Source of the DNA: Spirosoma telluris
GTDB lineage: Bacteria > Bacteroidota > Bacteroidia > Cytophagales > Spirosomataceae
Direction of reading: 5' to 3'
NCBI GenBank assembly: GCA_003259005.1
Contig: QLII01000001.1
Span: 6,191,001-6,255,000 of the forward strand
Length of the DNA stretch: 64,000 nt
Part shown: positions 1-8,894 of the stretch, one piece after another
Position numbering within the stretch: the stretch's first letter is position 1
Layout of the letters: the number at the start of each line of letters is the position of its first letter
Program-made: the position numbers and the translations under genes
The notes under the pieces: generated by a model
Database searches by the model: none
What the model saw: only the letters and a program-made list of their open reading frames with translations
Told to the model about the DNA's origin: nothing

Positions 1-1252
1 ATACCTTCGCGACTCCTTCAAATTTCAGGCCTTCTTTCCCGGTAATTTTAGCGACACCACCCGTTGGTGAGAGATTCCCACGCATAATCTGAATGTGGCC
101 GGTTGGTTTAATCGGCTGGCTCAACGGGAATATGATCTTCTGGGTTTCAAAATTTAAGTCAGCAGCTTCTTCCAGATTCTCAGCAACGGTTTTACCGGTT
201 ACCGTCATACAGTCGCCGTGAATGAATCCGTTTTGATACAAATATTTCGTTACAGCCGGAACGCCCCCGATTGCGAGCATATCCTCCATGTAGTATTTAC
301 CACTTGGTTTTAAATCGGCGAGCAGGGGAGTACGATCACTGATGGCCTGAATTTCATCCAGTGTCAGTTCGATACCAGCCGCCCTGGCAATGGCCAGATA
401 ATGCAGTACCGCATTGGTTGAGCCACCAAGGGCCATCACAATAGTCAGGGCATTTTCGAGCGATTTGCGGGTAATAATATCAGCCGGGGTAATATTGCGT
501 TCGAGCAACAGGCGCATGGCCGCACCAATTTTTTTGCATTCTTCCTGCTTGCCTTCGTGCGTAGCTGGGTAGGTACTGCTGAAAGGAAGGCTTAATCCCA
601 TAGCTTCAATACTACTGGCCATCGTATTCGCCGTGTACATACCTCCACAAGCACCAGCCCCTGGGATGGAATTTCTGATAACGCCTTCGTAATCTTCGTC
701 GGAGATATTCCCAGCGTATTTTTTCCCAAGCGCTTCAAACGCCGAAACGATGTCTAATTTCTGTCCTTTATAATGGCCTGAACGAATAGTTCCCCCATAT
801 ACCATAATACCGGGCCGATCCAGACGAGCCATGGCCATAACGGCACCCGGCATATTTTTATCACAACCAACTACGGTTACCACGCCGTCATACCATTGGG
901 CTGCAACAACCGATTCGATGGAATCGGCAATCAGGTCACGGCTGGGCAGCGAGTAACGCATGCCGTCGTTTCCGTTCGTCATGCCATCTGATACGCCGAT
1001 CGTGTTGAAAATTAAACCTACCAGTCCATTCGCCTGAATGCCCTGCTTTACGTAAACAGAAAGGCCATTCAAGTGCATATTGCAGGTATTGCCTTCATAA
1101 CCTGTACTGGCAATGCCAATTTGAGGCTTCTGCATGTCCTCTTCAGTAAGGCCCACTCCATAGAGCATGGCTTTAGCCGCTGGGTTACTGATTTCCTGCG
1201 TAAGGGTGCGACTAAATCGGTTTAGTTCGGTCGTTGGTTGTTCGGCAATCAT
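1..1252 (-). CDS. ilvD: Dihydroxy-acid dehydratase, 3' end outside the window
   Basis: The minus-strand reading frame opens at the ATG at 1252 (MIAEQPTTELNRFS) and stays open to base 1, so about 417 residues of a roughly 560-residue enzyme are present. It dehydrates 2,3-dihydroxy acids to 2-keto acids in valine, leucine and isoleucine synthesis, in the cytoplasm, with an iron-sulfur cluster. Cluster and active-site signatures are visible: GNTCNMHL near the N-terminus, VVGCDKNMPG, and GACGGMYTANTM. There is no frame break in the visible part. It is divergent from murQ, with a gap of about 120 bases that must hold both promoters. Other ilv/leu genes, if clustered, would lie to the left of the window. 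The identification is firm; only the C-terminus is unseen. Confidence 0.95.
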   Translation of the reverse strand, partial: MIAEQPTTELNRFSRTLTQEISNPAAKAMLYGVGLTEEDMQKPQIGIASTGYEGNTCNMHLNGLSVYVKQGIQANGLVGLIFNTIGVSDGMTNGNDGMRYSLPSRDLIADSIESVVAAQWYDGVVTVVGCDKNMPGAVMAMARLDRPGIMVYGGTIRSGHYKGQKLDIVSAFEALGKKYAGNISDEDYEGVIRNSIPGAGACGGMYTANTMASSIEAMGLSLPFSSTYPATHEGKQEECKKIGAAMRLLLERNITPADIITRKSLENALTIVMALGGSTNAVLHYLAIARAAGIELTLDEIQAISDRTPLLADLKPSGKYYMEDMLAIGGVPAVTKYLYQNGFIHGDCMTVTGKTVAENLEEAADLNFETQKIIFPLSQPIKPTGHIQIMRGNLSPTGGVAKITGKEGLKFEGVAKV

Positions 1253-1340
1253 ACTTAACAATTAGCGAAATTTCGCTGCTGGTGTAATAACGCTGTAAAG
1301 AAAAGTTATGTTTTTATGAAAGGCAAGAAAAATCGGATTA

Positions 1341-1373
1341 TTTGTTAGTTAAAATAGGTACTTATTACTTTTG
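1341..1373 (+). promoter_or_regulatory. Candidate Bacteroidota promoter of murQ
   Basis: TTTG at 1341-1344 and TACTTTTG at 1366-1373 match the Bacteroidota -33/-7 consensus (TTTG and TAnnTTTG) with a 21-base spacer. The -7 box ends only three bases before the murQ ATG at 1377, so the expected start point falls at or next to the start codon. That would give a leaderless or nearly leaderless transcript. No transcript data are available to support this. Confidence 0.55.
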
Positions 1374-1376
1374 GGT

Positions 1377-2186
1377 ATGACAACGGAAACTGCTTCACAT
1401 TACGACCATTTAGAGCAAATGTCGGTCCACGACTTGCTGGTGAATATTAACAAGGAAGACAAAACCGTACCACTGGCCGTTGAGCGTGCCATTCCGCAAA
1501 TTGAAGCCCTGGTGACTGAGATTGTGAAACGGATGAAACAGGGCGGGCGGTTAATTTATATTGGGGCTGGAACAAGTGGGCGGCTTGGTGTCGTCGACGC
1601 ATCGGAGTGTCCTCCAACCTATGGCGTTCCGCACGATTTGGTCATTGGGCTGATGGCCGGGGGAGATGGTGCGATTCGCAAAGCGGTTGAATTTGCCGAG
1701 GACGACGCCGACCAAGCCTGGAAGGACATTGCTCCGTATCGGCCCGATGAGCTGGATACCGTCATTGGTATTGCGGCTTCTGGTCGAACCCCCTATGTTA
1801 TTGGCGGTTTGAATGAAGCTCGTAAAGCAGGTCTACTAACGGGTTGTATTGTCTGCAATGAGGGTTCGGCGGTAGCGCAGGCTGCTGAATATCCCGTAGA
1901 AGTAGTGACAGGGCCGGAGTTCGTTACAGGCAGTACCCGTATGAAAGCTGGAACTGCACAGAAACTGGTTTTGAACATGGTTTCGACCTCAGTAATGATT
2001 CAGTTGGGCCGGGTGAAAGGCAATAAAATGGTCGATATGCAACTGACGAATATTAAGTTGCAGGACCGGGCGGCCAAAATGGTTATGAGCGAAATTGGCG
2101 TTGGCCGGGAAGAAGCTGAAGCTTTACTAGCGAAATTCGGCAATGTTCGAGGGGCTATTGACGGCTTTGCGGAGATGAAGAAATGA
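1377..2186 (+). CDS. murQ: N-acetylmuramic acid 6-phosphate etherase
   Basis: This 269-residue cytoplasmic SIS-domain enzyme cleaves the lactyl ether of MurNAc-6-phosphate, giving GlcNAc-6-phosphate and D-lactate in cell-wall recycling. The phosphosugar-binding signature GAGTSGRLGVVDASECPPTY is intact, followed by IAASGRTPYV and VTGSTRMKAGTAQKLVLNM, all hallmark MurQ segments. The frame can be extended to a TTG at 1371, but I choose the ATG at 1377 because family members start with a similar MTTE-type N-terminus. It is slightly shorter than the roughly 298-residue E. coli protein; the C-terminal helical tail is reduced. It stands alone, followed by a large palindrome at 2272-2384. Confidence 0.95.
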   Translation: MTTETASHYDHLEQMSVHDLLVNINKEDKTVPLAVERAIPQIEALVTEIVKRMKQGGRLIYIGAGTSGRLGVVDASECPPTYGVPHDLVIGLMAGGDGAIRKAVEFAEDDADQAWKDIAPYRPDELDTVIGIAASGRTPYVIGGLNEARKAGLLTGCIVCNEGSAVAQAAEYPVEVVTGPEFVTGSTRMKAGTAQKLVLNMVSTSVMIQLGRVKGNKMVDMQLTNIKLQDRAAKMVMSEIGVGREEAEALLAKFGNVRGAIDGFAEMKK

Positions 2187-2271
2187 GTTATTGATAAAGT
2201 AATGTGCGGGCGTTAGCCGTCTTCTTTTCTGAACACTGGTTGTCACGTTTTTCGGAGAGAGAGTAAGCATG

Positions 2272-2384
2272 TTTGTCATTTCGACGCCAGGACCGGGCCG
2301 CCGGAGCGGAAATCTCAAGCTTGATTAATGAGGAATCTGGAGATTTCCGCTCCGGCGGCCCGGTCCTGGCGTCGAAATGACAAA
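2272..2384. repeat. 45-bp-arm perfect palindrome, REP-like
   Basis: Arms 2272-2316 and 2340-2384 are exact reverse complements, with a 23-base loop. Each arm starts from the free end with TTTGTCATTTCGACGCCAGG. The arm and loop resemble the element at 42045-42120 (shared words TGTCATT, CGACG, CAGGA, AATCTCAAGCTTGA), so the two belong to one dispersed family. It fills most of the gap between murQ and the next gene, both on the plus strand. There is no T tract directly after the stem, so simple intrinsic termination is uncertain. Confidence 0.9.
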
Positions 2385-2429
2385 AGCCTTCATCCGAACG
2401 CAATTCTGAGCACGATCAACTAGAGGGCT

Positions 2430-2999
2430 ATGGACAAAAAGGTTTTACTCGTCGGTCGCAATCCAAACGTGCTGACCAGCCTGGCATCGGTCTTAACAGA
2501 GGAGGGCTTTGCTGTAAAGACTACTAGTCTTGTTGAACAGGCTAGTCGGGATTTCAAGGCAACGGATTTTGATGTAATCGCCTTTGGAAGGGGTGTTGAT
2601 GCCCAAACGAATGCAATGCTTAGGGCTGAGTTTGCTGGCCATAATTCTGCCATCCTTTTTGTGGATGGCCTTGCTCCTGTTATCCCACTATTGGTAAAAC
2701 AGATTAAACTTGAATTGTCAGATAAGGCTGTTAATCGACATGTAGTTACAGGGTTTAGTTGTGAACGGACTGATGATACCTTACGTATTAACGTCTTCAC
2801 GGCAATCGACTGTCAGCTAATGGTTGACCTTTATCAACTTGATACAATCCATACTACCCAGCGAAAAACACTCGTTTCGGAATACATTGAGGCTGGGAAA
2901 CATACGTTTTCAATTGAATCTCTACCCGATTTGACATCGACGATCAACTTCCTTGTCGCGGAAGTGGCCGATCTGGATCTGGCTGTTCTTCCTCTTTAA
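2430..2999 (+). CDS. Receiver-like protein with a degenerate phosphorylation site
   Basis: This 189-residue soluble protein has a response-regulator-like N-terminus: KKVLLVGRNPNVLTSLASVLTEEGFAV resembles the beta1-alpha1 start of a receiver fold (shown here as separate words KKVLLVGRNP and SVLTEEGFAV). Where the phospho-accepting Asp of a receiver would end beta3 the sequence reads DFDVIAFGRGVD, without an Asp at the usual place, and no acidic pair follows the first strand. The C-terminal half (from about residue 110) matches nothing I recognise. No output DNA-binding domain is apparent. It overlaps the end of the convergent epimerase gene by four bases. The role is unknown; a pseudo-receiver or an unrelated alpha/beta protein are both possible. 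Confidence 0.6.
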   Translation: MDKKVLLVGRNPNVLTSLASVLTEEGFAVKTTSLVEQASRDFKATDFDVIAFGRGVDAQTNAMLRAEFAGHNSAILFVDGLAPVIPLLVKQIKLELSDKAVNRHVVTGFSCERTDDTLRINVFTAIDCQLMVDLYQLDTIHTTQRKTLVSEYIEAGKHTFSIESLPDLTSTINFLVAEVADLDLAVLPL

Positions 3000-4229
3000 T
3001 AAAAGCTACGAATGCTGGCCTGCTTTGTTTGAACTTGCTCGGATTTTATCAATAACTGCGCTGTTTCGGCTAAGCAGCGAATGAGCGAAAAACAACCGAC
3101 CATAGGCAAAGATTTGGCTGATACGAGTGGTTGTTCATGTTGATCCACAGCTAGATGCCAGCCACTATGTTTTGCATCCGGGAAATTATGAAACGTATAG
3201 TCATGAATCCGTTTGAACCACTTTAGGCAATCGGGCTGGCGGGTATAAAAATAACTTTTCATCAAAGCCGACAGTGCTTCAACATGCACCCAGGCCCACT
3301 TCCGTTGCCAATCCGGGAAAAGAAGTGGCTGTTGCTTGATGTCAAGATACTGATTCAATCCTCCGCCTGCTTCGTCCCACGCTTGTTCACAAAGGCGTAA
3401 ACACCATTCAGCGACCTGCTTGGCTAATTTACGATTTGGGTTACTAAACGGAGTAGTTCTGGCTGAGCTGCCTTCAGCCGAAAAATCAAGTAGGTAACTA
3501 GCTGTCTGGAACGTCAGACCAACATTAATTCGACGGCCTACAGGTGTATTAACAAATGCCCTTCAGGTAAAACAGACTCCCGTAGTACATCTGTCCGGCG
3601 GTCGACAAACTCGTTTAGTAGTTCCTGTACAACTCCATCAATAGCTTGTTTCCAGGTTTCTTCGCTCAGATGGGGTTGCATTTCCAGTACTGTTTTAAGC
3701 ACAGCGACGGGTTCGCTTAGATGCCGAATTTGCCGGAAACCGCCAATGGATTCGGCTTGCTCAGCCCGGATTTCGTTGCGATGCTGGAGCAGACCGGTGA
3801 ACGTTTGTTTGGCGAGCATGGCCCACTCATCATCGCCAGTTGCGCGGTGAAGCTGGGCGTAGGCCATAACCACCGAACAGTCAGGGATACTATCTGTTGA
3901 AGCCGCTACAGGCCGCCCCGCCGGTCGAGTTGGGCGTAGCAGGAAAGCGTATCCGTATGAGCAAACTGACTCAGGAAGTTTGCTCCATGTCGGGCGTGTT
4001 CGAGCCAGGTAGGCTGGCCGTCGAGCGTATTATAGAGCCAGGCAAATGCCCAGACTTGTTGGGCTTGTTGTATAACTGACTTGTCGCCCTCAATTACTTC
4101 GCCTGTTGCTGATAACAAGTCAAAATAGCCACCGCATTGTTCATCTCGCCCATGTTTGAGCCAGAACGGTACAACCTGCCTAAGCAGTGCCTGTTGATAG
4201 GTAGCGGAGAGTTTTTGAAAATCAAGCAC
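2996..4229 (-). CDS. N-acylglucosamine 2-epimerase (AGE) family protein, two frame slips
   Basis: Three minus-strand frames (4229-3906, 3873-3538 and about 3558-2996) join into one AGE-family protein of about 410 residues, the normal length for N-acyl-glucosamine or cellobiose 2-epimerases. Family marks run in order: GGYFDLL near residue 35, the QQAQQVWAFAWLY helix, then VNTPVGRRINVGLTFQTAS, AWDEAGGGLNQYLD, WAWVHVEALSAL and GWHLAVD. The first slip lies at the C run 3916-3919 and the second at 3559-3561; adding one base at each restores the frame and gives typical family sequence (LDRRGRPV, EGAFVNTPVG). Both look like homopolymer miscounts, so the gene may well be intact in the organism. Its exact sugar substrate cannot be read. 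It starts 90 bases before the end of lon, separated by a palindrome. Confidence 0.8.
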
Positions 4230-4250
4230 AAAACGAATGTATGATATAAG

Positions 4251-4319
4251 ATGTATGGTATATGATATAGGTTGGCTTCTGTTATAAACGGCCTACATCA
4301 TATATCATATACCATACAT
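4251..4319. repeat. Intergenic palindrome, ATGTATGATATA family
   Basis: Arms 4251-4269 and 4301-4319 are a perfect 19-bp inverted repeat (arm ATGTATGGTATATGATATA). Further partial copies of the same word (AATGTATGATATAAG) flank the left arm from about 4236. The same words make up the perfect palindrome at 35581-35645. It lies between the stop of lon and the start of the epimerase gene, both on the minus strand. The stem is AT-rich. Confidence 0.85.
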
Positions 4320-4323
4320 TAAC

Positions 4324-6819
4324 TTAGTACACTTTCTCAACTTCCCGGTGTTCCTTTTCTTCGGGCAGGATGAATTTCATTGGTTTACCAACTTTACCGG
4401 GTAGCAAGGCGATATTGAGTACCTGATCAACCGTATCGGCATAGTGGAAAGTCAGGTCTTTAATATAGGACTGATTAATTTCCTCGATGTCTTTCCGGTT
4501 TTTCGAACAGAGAATAATTTCTTTAATACCTGCCCGGTTAGCCGCCAGAATCTTTTCTTTGATACCACCTACGGGCAATACCTTACCCCGAAGGGTTACC
4601 TCGCCAGTCATAGCCAGATAGGGCTTAACTTTACGCTGGGTGTAAATCGAGGTCATTGAGGTTAACATCGTAATCCCCGCCGATGGCCCGTCTTTCGGTA
4701 CAGCTCCAGCTGGAATGTGGATGTGTAGATCATAATGGCTAAAGACGCGATAGTCAATACCCAGGTCGTCGGCATGGGCTTTTAAATAGGAGAGGGCTGT
4801 AACTGCCGATTCCTTCATCACATCGCCTAATTGACCCGACAAAGTAAGCACACCTTTTCCGCGGCTCAGACTTGACTCAATGAGCAGAATTTCACCCCCA
4901 ACCTGTGTCCAGGCCAGGCCTGTCACAATACCGGCAATATCGTCGTCGGCATAGAGTTCCTTATCGAAAATCTCAGCACCCAGCATTTTAGAAATATCAA
5001 CGGCCTTAACGGTATGGTTGTATTCCTCCTCCATGGCAATGGATTTGGCGATTTTCCGCACCAGTGCCCCAATTTTCTGCTCCAGATTCCGCACTCCCGA
5101 CTCACGAGTGTAGCCTTCAATAATGCGCAGAATCGCTTTATCTTCAATCACCAGATCTTTGGGTTTCAGCCCGTGATCTTTACGTTGCTTCGGAATCAGG
5201 TACTTTTTGGCAATCTGAACTTTCTCTTCAACGGTATACCCTGCAATGTCGATAATCTCCATCCGATCACGCAGAGCGGGGTGAATCGTATCGAGTGAGT
5301 TGGCTGTAGCAATGAACAATACCCGCGAGAGATCGAACTCGGTTTCGAGGTAATTGTCCATAAACGTCGAATTCTGTTCTGGGTCAAGCACTTCAAGAAG
5401 GGCCGATGAGGGGTCGCCCCGGAAGTCGGAACTTACCTTGTCAATCTCATCTAAGATAAAGACTGGGTTAGCTGTGCCGCATTTCCGGATGTTCTGGATA
5501 ATCTTACCGGGCATAGCTCCGATGTACGTTTTGCGGTGTCCCCGAATTTCGGCTTCATCGTGAACGCCACCCAGTGCCATTCGGCTATATTTTCGCCCTA
5601 AGGCCTTCGCTACTGATTTACCTAACGAAGTTTTACCCACACCCGGAGGGCCATATAGGCACAGTATAGGCGCCTTCATGTCATTTTTTAGTTTCAGAAC
5701 GGCGAGGTACTCGATAATCCGTTCTTTCACTTTTTCCAGTCCAAAATGGTCGCTATCCAGGATCTTCTGAGCACGCTTGAGGTCGAAATTGTCTTTGGTA
5801 TACTCGTTCCAGGGCAAGTCAACCATTAACTCGACGTAGTTCATCGTCACCGGATATTCCGGAGCCATCGGGTTAATACGCTGCAGCTTGTTAAGCTCCT
5901 TATCAAAATGGCCCCGAACTTCGGTTGGCCATTTCTTTTTATCCGCTTTCATGCGAAGCTCATCAATCTCACGGTCGGGGTTATCCATTCCCAACTCATC
6001 CTGTAGGACTTTCATCTGCTGACGCAGGTAATAATCCCGTTGTTGCTGGTCAAGATCTGATGAAGCTTTGGACTGGATTTCACGCTTTAATTCGAGCAAC
6101 TGTACCTCGCGAAGCATGTATTCGAGTAACAAACTCGCCTGTTGGCTTCCATCAGTCAATTCCAGAAGGCGCTGTTTATCAGCAACATCAGCATTGATAT
6201 TTGACGATAAGAAGTGCAGCAAAAAGGTCGAACTTTCGATGTTGTCGAGCGCAATCCGGGCTTCCTGAGGAATTTCGGGATTTAGACGAAGGATTTTATA
6301 AGCAGCATCTTTCAGCGATTGCAACATCGCTTTTCCTTCTTTCTTGTTGGTGCTAACGCTCGGAAACGCATCGTCAATCTGACGAACCTGCGCAGTTATG
6401 AAGGGTTCCTCCTGGGTAATCTGCTGAATTTCAAATCGTTTCTTACCCTGAATGATAATCGTAATATTACCATCCGGTAGGGTTATCATCTTTATGATAT
6501 AGGCTACTGTTCCGAAACGATAGAGGTCATCGGCAGTAGGTTCGTCTTTCTGCTGATTGAGTTGAGCCGTTACACCAATAATTCGATTGCCTTTATATGC
6601 TTTTTTTACCAGCCGGATTGATTTTGCCCGTCCCACCGTAACGGGAATCACCATGCCTGGAAATAAAACTGTATTGCGAACCGGTAGGATGGGCAGGTTT
6701 GCCGGTAACTCATAATCTTCATCCAATCCTTCGGGCGAACCCAGAGGTACAATCTCTAAATTATCCGAATCAAAATCGGCTAGCATTAAACGGGTCGCAA
6801 ATTCTTTTTCTGAATTCAT
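4324..6819 (-). CDS. lon: ATP-dependent Lon protease
   Basis: This 831-residue cytoplasmic AAA+ serine protease degrades misfolded and regulatory proteins. The LON substrate-binding domain covers about residues 40-240. The Walker A motif GPPGVGKT is at 390-397 and the Walker B FILDEID at about 454-460. The protease domain has the catalytic Ser713 in PKDGPSAG and Lys756 in GGIKEKILAA, spaced as in E. coli Lon. Length and motifs are normal and the frame is unbroken. A perfect CTGCCAG-C-CTGGCAG palindrome lies eight bases before the ATG (6827-6841), a possible operator. It is preceded by a gap of about 180 bases to the DUF6702 gene. Confidence 0.98.
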   Translation of the reverse strand: MNSEKEFATRLMLADFDSDNLEIVPLGSPEGLDEDYELPANLPILPVRNTVLFPGMVIPVTVGRAKSIRLVKKAYKGNRIIGVTAQLNQQKDEPTADDLYRFGTVAYIIKMITLPDGNITIIIQGKKRFEIQQITQEEPFITAQVRQIDDAFPSVSTNKKEGKAMLQSLKDAAYKILRLNPEIPQEARIALDNIESSTFLLHFLSSNINADVADKQRLLELTDGSQQASLLLEYMLREVQLLELKREIQSKASSDLDQQQRDYYLRQQMKVLQDELGMDNPDREIDELRMKADKKKWPTEVRGHFDKELNKLQRINPMAPEYPVTMNYVELMVDLPWNEYTKDNFDLKRAQKILDSDHFGLEKVKERIIEYLAVLKLKNDMKAPILCLYGPPGVGKTSLGKSVAKALGRKYSRMALGGVHDEAEIRGHRKTYIGAMPGKIIQNIRKCGTANPVFILDEIDKVSSDFRGDPSSALLEVLDPEQNSTFMDNYLETEFDLSRVLFIATANSLDTIHPALRDRMEIIDIAGYTVEEKVQIAKKYLIPKQRKDHGLKPKDLVIEDKAILRIIEGYTRESGVRNLEQKIGALVRKIAKSIAMEEEYNHTVKAVDISKMLGAEIFDKELYADDDIAGIVTGLAWTQVGGEILLIESSLSRGKGVLTLSGQLGDVMKESAVTALSYLKAHADDLGIDYRVFSHYDLHIHIPAGAVPKDGPSAGITMLTSMTSIYTQRKVKPYLAMTGEVTLRGKVLPVGGIKEKILAANRAGIKEIILCSKNRKDIEEINQSYIKDLTFHYADTVDQVLNIALLPGKVGKPMKFILPEEKEHREVEKVY

Positions 6820-6826
6820 ACATACA

Positions 6827-6841
6827 CTGCCAGCCTGGCAG
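6827..6841. promoter_or_regulatory. Palindrome just upstream of lon, candidate operator
   Basis: CTGCCAG, a single C, then CTGGCAG form a perfect 15-base dyad, eight bases before the lon start codon (minus strand). It is too short and too close to the gene to be a terminator. Its position, overlapping where the ribosome or polymerase would sit, fits a repressor site, and lon is usually stress-regulated. I cannot name the regulator. Confidence 0.45.
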
Positions 6842-6906
6842 CATTCAATAATGGTTGGTTCCTAAAATAGCAGGAAAGGCAAGGGAAATGAGGTAGTTGC
6901 AAGCGT

Positions 6907-6940
6907 CGTGCCAATCGTATCGTTATGACGAATTGGCACG
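6907..6940. terminator. Hairpin downstream of the DUF6702 gene
   Basis: CGTGCCAAT at 6907-6915 pairs with ATTGGCACG at 6932-6940 around a 16-base loop. It lies about 60 bases downstream of the stop of the minus-strand DUF6702 gene, the last gene of the rseP block. No T run follows on the minus strand, so this is only a possible terminator or 3' stabilising stem. Confidence 0.4.
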
Positions 6941-6997
6941 CCAACCGTTACTATCACAAAACTAACTAATTAGGAAGCTTTATGGCTTAGAAATTTA

Positions 6998-7582
6998 TTA
7001 ATCGAACGAAATGTCCTGAACCGGTTGATTTTTACGAAACACGAACGTTTTTTTCTGACCCTGGTACTGAACATTGACCATATTAACCTGATCGTCAAAC
7101 AGCTCCATCAAGGCGTTTTGCTTTAGCAACCCACCCCGAAAGGGCTCTGTATAAGGCATTTCCAGGTAAAGCCAGTTGGCATCGGCCTCAACTTCGTGCC
7201 CAATGTATTTGACCGATTTTGTTTGCTTCTGTGGATTTACATACGAAAAATGGGCATGTATGTATTTTTCGATCAACGGGTCATTTTTATCGCCCGGTGC
7301 ATCCAGATTAACCCGAGTGTTTGCGGCTGCCGAAAGCGCTTTTTCAAAATCATCCGTAAAAATTCGAATACTAATCTCGAAGGTGTGCTCTTTCGCATTA
7401 TACTGCATCTGCGTGACACTGGCATGGAAATCATGCGCCGGGCGACTGGCAGTCGAAATGATTAGTAAAACGCAAAGGCGCAAAGAATGCGCAAAGAACG
7501 ATATGGTTCTCTTAGCATTCTTTGCGCTTACCTTAGTGCCTTTGTGTTGAAGCAAACTATTAAAAAACAGCCTTGAATACAT
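6998..7582 (-). CDS. DUF6702-like exported protein with a repeat-derived N-terminus
   Basis: The conserved part, from AHDFHASVTQMQYNAKEHTFEISIRIF onward (words AHDFHASVTQ and FEISIRIFTDDFEKAL), resembles the DUF6702 family of small exported Bacteroidota proteins of unknown function. The frame runs from the ATG at 7582, overlapping the end of rseP by 23 bases, giving 194 residues. The first 50 residues are odd: the imperfect inverted repeat 7469-7548 lies inside them, and its inner arm encodes FAHSLRLC, followed by VLLIISTASRPAHDF. This gives a basic n-region and a short hydrophobic stretch that could serve as a signal peptide. No other ATG lies between 7582 and the conserved domain. The family call rests on memory of its HxFHxSxT pattern. 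Confidence 0.65.
   Translation of the reverse strand: MYSRLFFNSLLQHKGTKVSAKNAKRTISFFAHSLRLCVLLIISTASRPAHDFHASVTQMQYNAKEHTFEISIRIFTDDFEKALSAAANTRVNLDAPGDKNDPLIEKYIHAHFSYVNPQKQTKSVKYIGHEVEADANWLYLEMPYTEPFRGGLLKQNALMELFDDQVNMVNVQYQGQKKTFVFRKNQPVQDISFD
7469..7548. repeat. Imperfect palindrome of AACGCAAAGGCGCAAAGAA words, inside a coding region
   Basis: The left arm 7469-7499 (AACGCAAAGGCGCAAAGAAT then GCGCAAAGAAC) is partly mirrored by 7506-7548, which carries extra bases and several mismatches. Unlike the other palindromes here, it lies within a predicted coding sequence, the 5' part of the DUF6702 gene, rather than between genes. Confidence 0.75.
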
Positions 7583-8875
7583 CGTTGAAAATAGCGAAGG
7601 CCATTAAGCCAAGCAGAAGGACCATGCCAACCTTCTGGGCACCTTCCAGAAAGCGGTCAGAGGGTTTACGGCCTGAAATAATTTCATAACTCAGAATAGT
7701 TGCATGACCACCATCGAGGGCCGGAATGGGCAACGCGTTCATGAAAGCAAGGGCCATGGACAGCAAGCCTGTAACAGTCCAGAAACGATCCCATACCCAG
7801 ATGCCACCGAACAGATTTTGTGCAATACCAATCGGGCCGCTCAGGGCTTTTGAGGCAGATACCTCACCCCGGAAAATCTTACCGAACCCTTTGATGTTGT
7901 CGAACACCACTTGAAACGCTTTCTGGGTACCTACGCTTAGCGCTTCGCCAAATGTGTACTCCTGGGTTGTTAACTTGAGCATGGAGTCACGATAAAAACC
8001 AATAGTACCCTCAGGAGTTGACGTTACATGGATGGTTAGGGGGCTCCGTTCCGATTAATGCCCAATGTCATCGGCTTGTTTTTAAGGGTTTTCATCATGT
8101 CGACAAACTCATGATAAAACTGAATCGGCTTACCGTTGACACTTGTAATGATATCTCCCTTTTTCAGTCCTGCTTTCACTGCAGGCTGCCCTGGTAATAA
8201 ATCCCCCACTTTGAAAGGCTCAATAGCTTCAATGAACTGCCCCGCGCTTTTCTTGTCGGCCAGTTTATCCACGAAATTATTCGGGATATAAATGTCCATC
8301 TGTTTGCCGTTCCGTTCGATGGTGTATGAACTATTATTACCTAAAAACACATCAGAACTGCGGATTTCGTTGAAATCAGAGATTTCCTTACCGTTAACTT
8401 TAATGATTTTATCGCCTGTCTGTAAGCCAATGCTTTTGGCAAGATCATAGGCAACAATACCATATTTCGCATCTTTCGTTGCCAGATAAGTATTACCGTT
8501 TTTGTAGGCAAGAATAACAAAAATCATAATGCCGACAATAACGTTGACGATAATGCCACCCAGCATAACAATCAAACGCTGCCAGGCTGGTTTAGCCCGG
8601 AATTCATAAGGCTGTGGTTCCGCATTGACATGGGCTGTATCCAGCGATTCATCAATCATTCCCGAAATTTTCACAAACCCCCCAAGCGGAATAGCGCCTA
8701 TGCCGTATTCGGTTTCGCCCCGTTTAATGCTCCACACTTTCGGCGGAAAGCCGATAAAATACTGCTCTACCCGCATCCCAAAGGCTTTGGCAGCCAGCAG
8801 GTGCCCTAACTCGTGTAATCCAACCAAAATAGACAAACCCAAAATGAGCTGCCCTGCCATTACTAAAATTTCCAT
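7560..8875 (-). CDS. rseP: Site-2 metalloprotease RseP, one frame slip
   Basis: This inner-membrane zinc protease cleaves membrane anchors (for example anti-sigma factors). The N-terminal half, from the ATG at 8875, has HELGH at residues 21-25, a membrane segment with GGIIVNVIVGIMIFVILA, and PDZ-like domains (GDIITSVNGKPI). The frame stops after NRNGAP at 8036 and resumes at once as LTIHVTSTPEGTIGFYRDS, leading into the 7982-7560 frame with the second motif and membrane segment MNALPIPALDGGHATILSY. The slip is at the G run 8039-8043, where one further base restores the frame. The joined protein of about 438 residues has normal length, so I read this as one gene with a sequencing error. It follows hicBA and dxr on the same strand. 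Confidence 0.92.
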
Positions 8876-8894
8876 TTTATCTGTTTTGAGGTCA

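Noticed and set aside
2996..4229. Reading the AGE epimerase as a decayed pseudogene
   Set aside because: Both breaks are one-base losses in C runs like those in essential genes here, and the joined protein has full length and intact motifs.
4923..6268. Several 60-95-residue ORFs inside lon on both strands
   Set aside because: They overlap a continuous 831-residue gene with clear domains and show no family sequence.
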